Of a DNA stretch of 64,000 nucleotides, positions 47,601-56,600 are shown piece after piece. Source of the DNA: Hymenolepis diminuta (lineage: Eukaryota; Platyhelminthes; Cestoda; Cyclophyllidea; Hymenolepididae); NCBI GenBank assembly GCA_900708905.1, contig CAADRB010000032.1, positions 1,290,643 through 1,354,642 on the forward strand. The letters run 5' to 3'. The position numbers and the translations under genes were made by a program. The notes under the pieces were generated by a model. It worked only from the letters and a program-made list of their open reading frames with translations. It had not been told where the DNA came from and did not search any database. Every line of letters begins with the position of its first letter. Position 1 is the stretch's first letter.

Positions 47601-50600
47601 AAATTTTTGAACTTCTTAAGGACTGAAAGGCCTCAGTCGTTATTTGAACTGTTGTGATTTGTAACTTTTTATAGAGCTCCAGCTGGTCAGACTCTGTGAA
47701 GAGGAGGGGAAAACAACTTCTTTTACTATGAAAATAGATTTCCTTATACAGAATGGGATACAGGGCAAAAAAACGCTGCTAGATAGCCCGAAAATGGTTT
47801 CTTCACAGGTGATCTTACATATCCAGGTGCTAGCGCAGAAATTCAGTGATCAATAATCCAGTTCATCAGAGATGAAGCATGTCAGTCTCGTCCAGATGTT
47901 TCGAAAATAATCAATACAGTTTCCTAATGTAGCTCTATGATACTGAAGTCTCTATATCCCAGAACGAAAATTTTTATTCCACTATCCTCCGCTACCAATA
48001 ATTGAAATGTTAATGACTGTGCATCTTTCTATCCAACACCTTTTGTTTAATTAAATTTAAACTTTTAATTTTTATTAAATGGAATAAATAAGGAAAAAGC
48101 AATTAAGATGGTTAAATGCATCATCATTAAATAATTAGTACTGGCTATTGGGAATATAAAATACGTCATATCCCATATCCCCTAAATTTCAACTTCTAAA
48201 TTCGAAGAGCCGTAGAGTGCTAATTGTGTGGTTACTTGCATGTACTGAGTTGTTTTAAATGATCGGAGTGGTCATATAGATGGGGTAGAATATGCGGGGG
48301 CATAAAATGCTTCAGCATTGCTCAGCTAATTGCGCCAATAGCCCTAAATTACATACTTTTATTAGTGGCGAAATAACGTAGTTGGCAGGCCCTTTTATCT
48401 TGATTCAAGAAGAGAGAATTACATTTAATCTTCTCCCTCATTCTCTCTAATGGATGAAGCACTCAATTTCAGTGTGTTTGCGATTCGGTTGGTTGGTTGA
48501 CATTTTATTTCTTTTTGATGCAAATTTATAAACCAATTACGTTGGGTTCGCTATGGCCGTGTAGGCGTACATTTATTCAAATCTATTTTTATTAAAAAAT
48601 AAATCGAAGAATGTGCATTTTAACTCATTTGGTGGCTTTAAGTAGTAAGAGAGCTCTAGTTTTGATAACTGTCATATTTGTTTGATCTTTTCTATTAAGT
48701 AAATAAACGGACCCTTTTTCTTCAGATCGATTAAACAAAGCCCCATTAAAGGTATGAGCTTAACGACAAGATGTTTTAGGTGGTCTACATTCTCACAGTA
48801 TTTTATGACCCATTCCTTGGCCACTAAGTCGTTTATTGGACTTTCCTTTTATCTAACACCTGCGTAATTATTGTACCAGCTTACTGGTTACAAGACTGCT
48901 GAATCCTATCGGTTCTTACCAGGAAAAAAGTTTGCTTCTGATTCTGTCTCGTTTCTGTATTGTAATTGTTGAGTTCGTGCAGTTGGAAAGACACCAGCTT
49001 AACTAGTTTTCTAAATCTCTCATTGCCATCGTCTAAGTCTGAGGTTCTTCTCCTTCAACCCTTCCTTAATATACTGATATGAAATTATTGTAATACTTTC
49101 TAGCTTGTCATTTTTTTACGGTCTACGATCAAGAAATTTTCATTGCCATTTCTCTTCGATAAGTTAACAGAATCACTGTCTGATTGCTTGTCCATCTGTG
49201 TTTAATAGTAGTTGCAATACTTCCTAAAAAAGAGCAGAATTATATTAAATTATTATATTAATATATATATAATATATATAATTATTATATTATAACCTAT
49301 AGCAAGGCAGTAATTTTTCGCGATGGGAAAGCATTGGGATAATGGAGAGAAAATCGAAAAGATGCTGAGAATAAAGTCAGAATATCAGAAGTCGTGCTCC
49401 ATTTGATTTTTGGATTTGAGTTGTACAATGGTTAGTTCACTTCTTCCAAATCATGATTCACTACCTGGAATATTGTACGAATTCTTGTTTATATAAACGA
49501 TTTCAAACTTGGAATTTGTGAATTTTTTGTCAAAAATGTGAATATATGTACAAATTTTTGAGAAAGTTCTAAATTTTAATGGACGTTCATTCGTCACATC
49601 GCCAAGGGGGCAATTTAATGCGTTTGACATGTGTTTACTGATGATTTTCTTCGTAAATTCAATTTCCTCCCTTTCTCAAAGAACATTCAATTACCTGCCC
49701 TTCTGCTCCCCCGTCCGGTACTCCTTTTATCTCTCCTAAATTGTCTCTTCCGGTTGTTTTTAATTTTGTCTTCGTGGTTCTTAGTCGTAAAAAGGGAGAC
49801 TCAATTAAAACTGCTCTATTTTGACCTGCTTAAGATTGACCAAATAAATTGATTGTTTCTCACAGCTTAATTGTGGTTGTTTCCATCCTGTTAAATGCAC
49901 TTTACGCACTGGCAGAAACGTACCGATTTTTTTATATAGTTAAACTCATTTGCACTAGGAACGGAAATTCATAGATCATTTATCCGTCGGTGATGTTGGG
50001 GCGTTAGGAAAGTAGTTGATATTTGATTGTCTATTTCAGATTGATTAATGTTTATAAATCGTATACAATAGGTCTCATAGAAAGCTCTATCTTTACGTGC
50101 TTACAAGCTATTATTTAATGAAAACAGTTGTCTAAATGTAATTGTTTTTATTTCATTTGTTGTTATCTTTTTTACTTTCGTCAAGAGAAACGAACCCTCA
50201 AGCTGTTTCAAGTGGTGTTTAAATTTCCTAATCGGGTTATACTTGCCAATTTCCCTCAATTTTAGCTCCACTTCCTTCTTCTTGCTCCAAGTGTTTTGCT
50301 CAACTTGTTGTTTTTGTTCTCTAAAAATGGTCCTGCTTTATCGACGAAGCGATCACATCTCCTCTTTTACCTCTCATTTACCTTAATTTCCTATTTTTTG
50401 TCAGTTTAAAATAGCAACTTATCTCGCTTATGTCAGGTTTTATTTTAAATTGGCACTTAAACTTGTTCACTTATATTTATCTTTATTTCAAATCTGAAAA
50501 TGACCGTTTGTAATGTATTGAGAAGTTTCTTTTGAGTAAATATAAATATAAATTATTTCTTTAAATCTACCATTTATTTTGTAAATAGTAAGCAAGATAA

Positions 50601-53600
50601 ATTTTAGATTTGTAAGCCTGATAAGAAACCATCTTTTTTCTTAAAAAAATTAACATAAATGGAGAAAATAAATCATTCGTTATGACATCCTCCTTTTTAA
50701 ACCTCTCTTTTGACATCATTCTTTTTTTTTCCTATTTTCGGTATTCATGTTAGCTGAGTTCGTAGGGTGAGAAAGGCCTGTAACCTAAGGACCTTTCTCC
50801 ATTCTACGTTGCTCTCCCACTATATGAGCCTCGACTTGTAGGCCGTTGAGCCGGAATCTGTTTTTCAGGAGTAAGCTTCCCGTTCATGTGTATTTTCGAA
50901 GCCATGGAGTTAACAGATGGGTTTGACAGGAGCAATAGTTCACATCGATCTGTCTTGATTTTTGGGAGTAAACAGTTGTGTAAATATTTTTTCGCTAATG
51001 GATCTGCTATTTTTTGTGGATAAACAAATCAACTCGACTTATTCGCATTATTTTGCACTACATGCTCTCATATAAGTGCTCATCATTATTGCCCATAATA
51101 ATACATAATATACCATTTTTGATGCTAGCATACGAAATATTAAAGTTATCTAATAAGAGGTGAAAAGGTCAACGGTCGAGTTGAATTATATAATGACGTC
51201 AAGATGTCAAAGGACTTACATTACTTGAATTTTGGAAACACTAACTTGTCCACTTACTTATTAGGGGCATGACCTATAATGAGACTAGCAAAGCTATCAC
51301 AAGAAATGTCTAAACTTGATCACTTTCGATTTGTTCTGAGATTAAAGTTGCGAATATTTTATTTGTTTGTATATTTATATCTATGTTAAAACAAACAGGC
51401 AAATCACTTTCTTTTCCTGCTTGTTTTGAATAGACCAATAGAACAGTAAACTCTCTTTTTGTCAATTAGTTAAAAATTTTACTTCAATATGGAAATTTTT
51501 TTATAGAAAACGCCGTCACAAAAATGAGAATTCAGAACACGTGCTTGTCTGTTACATTCGAGGTTATGGGCTCGATTCCCACCAGTGCACACCCGGTGAT
51601 CGATATGGTTAAGTTGGGCACAATTCAAGTTTATTTTAGCCTAGTTCTAATTAACCTTAATCCTATCCATTAAGCTGGCATCCAGTTCAGAAATGCTCGA
51701 TCCGTGTTTTAGTGAGAAGGAGAGAGAGGGAGTAAAGTTAATTGCTTTACGTGTAGCAGGAAATGGATACATCCGCCAGGGGAAACCAAATATAGTCATT
51801 TTTGAAGGGTTTACTAAACTCAAGGAACGTATTTAGGTCTCTCAACAGCTTATGCGGCACACTTGAAATCCTTGCAACTGATATTTCTTCTGTTATATGT
51901 ATTTCGATCCTATTTGTGAGCATCTTAAGTTAATTTCATGTATCTAGATATATATATTTCTGTCTTCTGCAATGTGTAACAATGGGTGACATCTGAATAA
52001 AAGTAATGTGTGTTCATTCTAAACGTCTACTTAAACAATTAAATTGCAATTGAAATTTTAGGATTAACCGTTTCTAGGTTCTGAGTTGATGCTTTTTAGA
52101 CAGCCCTTTTTGTACCCTATTTGAATAGACGTATTCAGGCACTTCTCAGTCTTTTGAAATCGGCGTACAACGGGGCTGACACATGGAATGGTTGGTTGGT
52201 TAACCACCCCAAGTTCTACGGTTAGCAGCTTAATACTGAGGGGGGAGGGGGACATTCCAGAAAGAGTAAAAAACCTTAACTTCTGTAGCAAGAAAGGGAG
52301 GAGCAAACTCGTCCAACAAACTTTTAAATGGACGAGGGGATCAAGAAGGAATGAGGAATGAATTCAGTGCATCAAAAATCAATAATGGAAGTAGTGATCT
52401 GTCCAAATTTCCACAAGGAGTATATTTCATTGTGTAATGTCCTAATGTTCAAATTCCATGATTCGACTTCCAAGTTTATGAGTGAGATTATGTCCACGAT
52501 GTTCAGAGACTATTAACGGTCAATTTGATTCTGTTTCTGGATATGCTGCCTTGATTTGCCTGTATCTTCTTCCAACCAGGAGCACGTAGATAGGATTAGG
52601 GACGACTATTAAAATAGCTGAACTATACAAAGTTCACTCACTATTTATTATATTTTATTATTAATATCTCTAACAATGCAAGAATACACAATTTGCATTC
52701 ATAAGGAAACACTTTTCACTAAGGTCGGTTGGATGGTTCAAACACAGGATGAGTTAGTAGTCGGTTTGAAGACAAATATTTAATTAATTATCACTTTATA
52801 AAAAAGGAGCATGAGAAGAGCACAATTAGAGCAGCAGATTTTATTTTAAATTCGAATTATATAAATCATGGTCTTTATATTTGCATGATATTTCTTGGCA
52901 GTCTTGACATGTGCTTCTGAAATATTCGACCACCATTGTTGCACTCGAACAGCTGGTTTTTAACCTTTATAATGGTACGTTCTTAAATATTTCAGATGTT
53001 TGAACGTCTAGAGATCTTTGGTGGGAGAAGCATTTCAATCAGTTTAATACAGTAAAAGGAATCTAAAGAACTCCGCCTTTTCTTTGTTCGGCAATCATTT
53101 TTTCTACTTTAAATAGTATGACTGAACTCGTTACAATAGAAACTTCAGCAAATTTTGGAAACCGATGTTTAGATTTCTGATTGGAACGCTTACGTGGTTG
53201 ATCAGTAGACTAAATTTGAAGACTAGTCATGCCATCTCGATACATGCGTAGTGACAGAAGCTAGCTTAGAATATGTCAATGTAATATGAATTAAGCTAAG
53301 TAAGCGAGCGTTCTTTTCAATTACACAACCTCAGCTGCTATAAGACCGGAATGAGACAGAGTCAGTGACGGAATATTGTTATCAGTGAAAAACAGAGAGA
53401 ACGCTCTGCAAGCGTTCACAACGAAAAAAATCGGTAAACTGATTTAAACTGGGGTGATAATTCACACATCCAACTGTGTGAAGGAGGTGATAAAATAGGC
53501 AAAAATCGATTGGCTATTTAACGGTAATGAGGGATGAAGTCACTGCACAAGTTTTAACATAGACCTCACAAATACAATTCAAGTTAGTTAATATTCTATT

Positions 53601-56600
53601 CACAAAAACGAGTTTTCGAGTCATTTCCTTTTTGTGTGCGAAGAATGCGTTCCCAGAGTCTACTTTTTAGTCGTGCTTTAGTTTATTTACTCACCGTGGA
53701 TTTATTGATGTGAGTTTTGAGCTGTAAGTAAGTAATGGGTAGTTTTTACGACGTCCTTTCAACCATTTCTTCCATTCTAATTGCTCTACCTTCTCGCATG
53801 TTAAAAATTACTTAACCGTAAAATGCACCAACCCAAAAATTTTGATTTCTGAAATTTGTTATCTTTCATCACTCACTTTCTTTAAGATGTGGAAAAACTT
53901 CCAAATTTTGACAATTACTAATAAAAAAGTTCATATTATAAAATTAAGGTGATTTTTAATGTTGGAGACCATGCACATGTTTACGATTTGTGTTTAATAC
54001 TGCTAAATGGGTTGTCCAAACTATTAAGCTATTAACCGTAAAACCTAGGATACCTAATCGCCTTACTCCCATCCCTGAGTCGCTTAATTGCCAGCTCCGA
54101 TTTACCCAAAATAAAAAGAAGATTAATTGAATATGTCTGTCGGGTTAAATCCAAAATGAGACCGACTTTTGGGAATGTGTTCACTACAAAGTATTAGCAG
54201 ATAGCCGACTTAGATTGTGGTTGGCTAATGTGTCCGAGATCAGCGACATTAAAACACAGACAGTGAAAGGATGCTTGCCAATTACAGGTGTCATCGTTGG
54301 TTAGGTGACCCTCTGGTATTTTTTTCAAATATTTAGTGCTATACAGTTAGCGAATTCCTGATATGAGGAATAATTTCTACTTGGCTAAATATTATCAAGA
54401 AAAAACAAAAGCTTGTAACCAGCCCAAAATTATTGTGAGCGGTTAATTAATAAATTGAACGCAAAATTGAATAGTGTCGACAAAGAAAACTTTAAAATGT
54501 GGTCCATTTGAATTAAAGGTTGTAAAAGGAATGCTGAGGAAATGCGAAATCAACGATGTTTACGCTGCTCAAGTTGCTATTGGCGTCGCTTTGTTCAAAA
54601 GGTCCTTGTGGTTTAAAAAATTAAGGCGTGTTCCATTCGGCTCCAATGGTGCTTGGTTGACGGTTGCACAAATATTGATTGTCAAGATAAAAAATTTGTA
54701 TTCGTCCACATTTTTATAATCCCATATTTCACAAACTACTTCACTTTTGTCTGACATTGGAAGTAGATATACACTCAGAGTTTATATTATATTAAGTCCA
54801 TTTAATCAACAAAAATGGTCAATTGATGTCCGTACTACTAATGCGATTCGGACATAAAGATGTATAGCTTTAAATGGTACAGTTATCAAATAGGGGTGAA
54901 ATTAAAATATGTGGACGTTTTTCTTGAAAAATACGGAAAATGCTGGAGCTCAATTTGCAATTTGCACCTCTTTATTCCTAACACGTTCAGGAAATATATA
55001 GGAAAACAGTTTTCCGAACAATTGCACTGATTTTTTTGAATGAAGATTTATTGTATTTTATAGCTTCATGGTGAAATATTTCACGATCCAGCTCTAAGTT
55101 GTCTGATGCCAGAAGAAAAATAGCATCTGAAATTGCGTGATTTCAAAAAATGAGTGTTTGTGCCACTCCCATCTTCGTTTTAGTTGAGTGTTTAGCCGGT
55201 GTAAGTTAATATTTGCACATTTTAATCCAGATGAAACTTGGAATTAAAAAGTTTTAGATATTGAGTGTTGGTGCCACTCTGATCTTTAGATTTACAGAAC
55301 TATTAGCCTGTATAAGCAAATATTGTCTATTAGTAAGGCAGAAACTGATGATGATGATTAATTGTTTTAAGTAATTATATATCTTCAGACAACTCATATA
55401 AACATATACGTGTTACTTAAAACATCGAACAAATGTGTTTAATAGGTCTCTAATACCTTACCTGAAAAGCAACGATTCCATTGGTTGATACAGTCATTCA
55501 TTTTTATAAAATGGGATTCAAACTTTTTATTTATTTCCGTTCCAGCGTCAGTCATCTTATTTAATTCATTGGGGTAAAATATCCTTCTTTAACTTCTTTA
55601 TATCTCATTTAGAAATTCGTAAATTTAAATGGGAATATTATTAAGATTGCGTATAGTTTATCACTCTATTCTCATAGTTATTTATTTACTGATTATTTTA
55701 AAATTCCCCTGTGGAAGTCCAAATATCCATTTTCATGCGTCTATTCAGCTAATTCCTGATTAATAATAGACTACCTAAAACAATTAACATTTAAAAAACT
55801 CAAAACAAACGTGATTAAAATTCTATTTTTTAAAGATCTGCTCCAGACCAAAGATGCTTGTGTTGACAATCTCTTGTCATTATTTTGGTTTGTGTTCTCT
55901 TTTTCTTTCAATTGAACTGACATGTGTGAAAGTTCTTTTCTTGAGAAAATCTCACTTTATTTGATTTATCAAACACTGTTTTTCATTACCCAATATAAAG
56001 CTGGGTAGAAACGAAAGTGAAACCAGATGCCACAGGATTATTTTACAGCATTACAGTTGGTTGATACCCGGTAGAATTATAAGAGAGATAACCAACTTAT
56101 AGTACCTCCAAAATTATTAATACTCACGCCAAGGCAAAACAAATTAACGGTTTTTATTTCTAACTCAGGAAATATTAAAGTAGTCCAATATGGGTTAAAA
56201 GAAGAAGATCGAACAAAAGTGGAAATTAAAGTTGGGGCATCAAATGAGTCTTATAAAATTTGGTATTTGATTCAGATTGCACGCAGTTTGCGTTCATGAC
56301 TTCATGTTTCAGTGTCCAAATTTTCCGGATTTTCCCCTGTTTCCTTAGTGAATTCGTGTTCGCTTCATATAGAGTTTATTTCTAGTTGGTCAGTCACTTC
56401 AGACACATTTTTCTCCCAGTAGCCAAGAGACTACCACTACGATAAGAGCTAATTTATAAATTTACCAATGGCTATTTAATGTTTCTCCAAATGATTGACA
56501 GTTGAAGGTCAATCACCTACTATTCCTTTGTCCTGTCTAGACTATCAAAATACCAAGGATGATATAATGCAATCGCCTAGTTTTGTCATTAGATAAAATA

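Noticed and set aside
54474..54719. 81-codon ORF in Mind bomb intron 7
   Set aside because: No family recognised, non-ATG start, and it lies in an intron on the same strand with no splice signals to make a gene.
55344..55360. CTGATGA as a possible hammerhead ribozyme core, since such ribozymes occur in flatworm repeats
   Set aside because: No matching GAAA and cleavage-site helices could be found at suitable distances.
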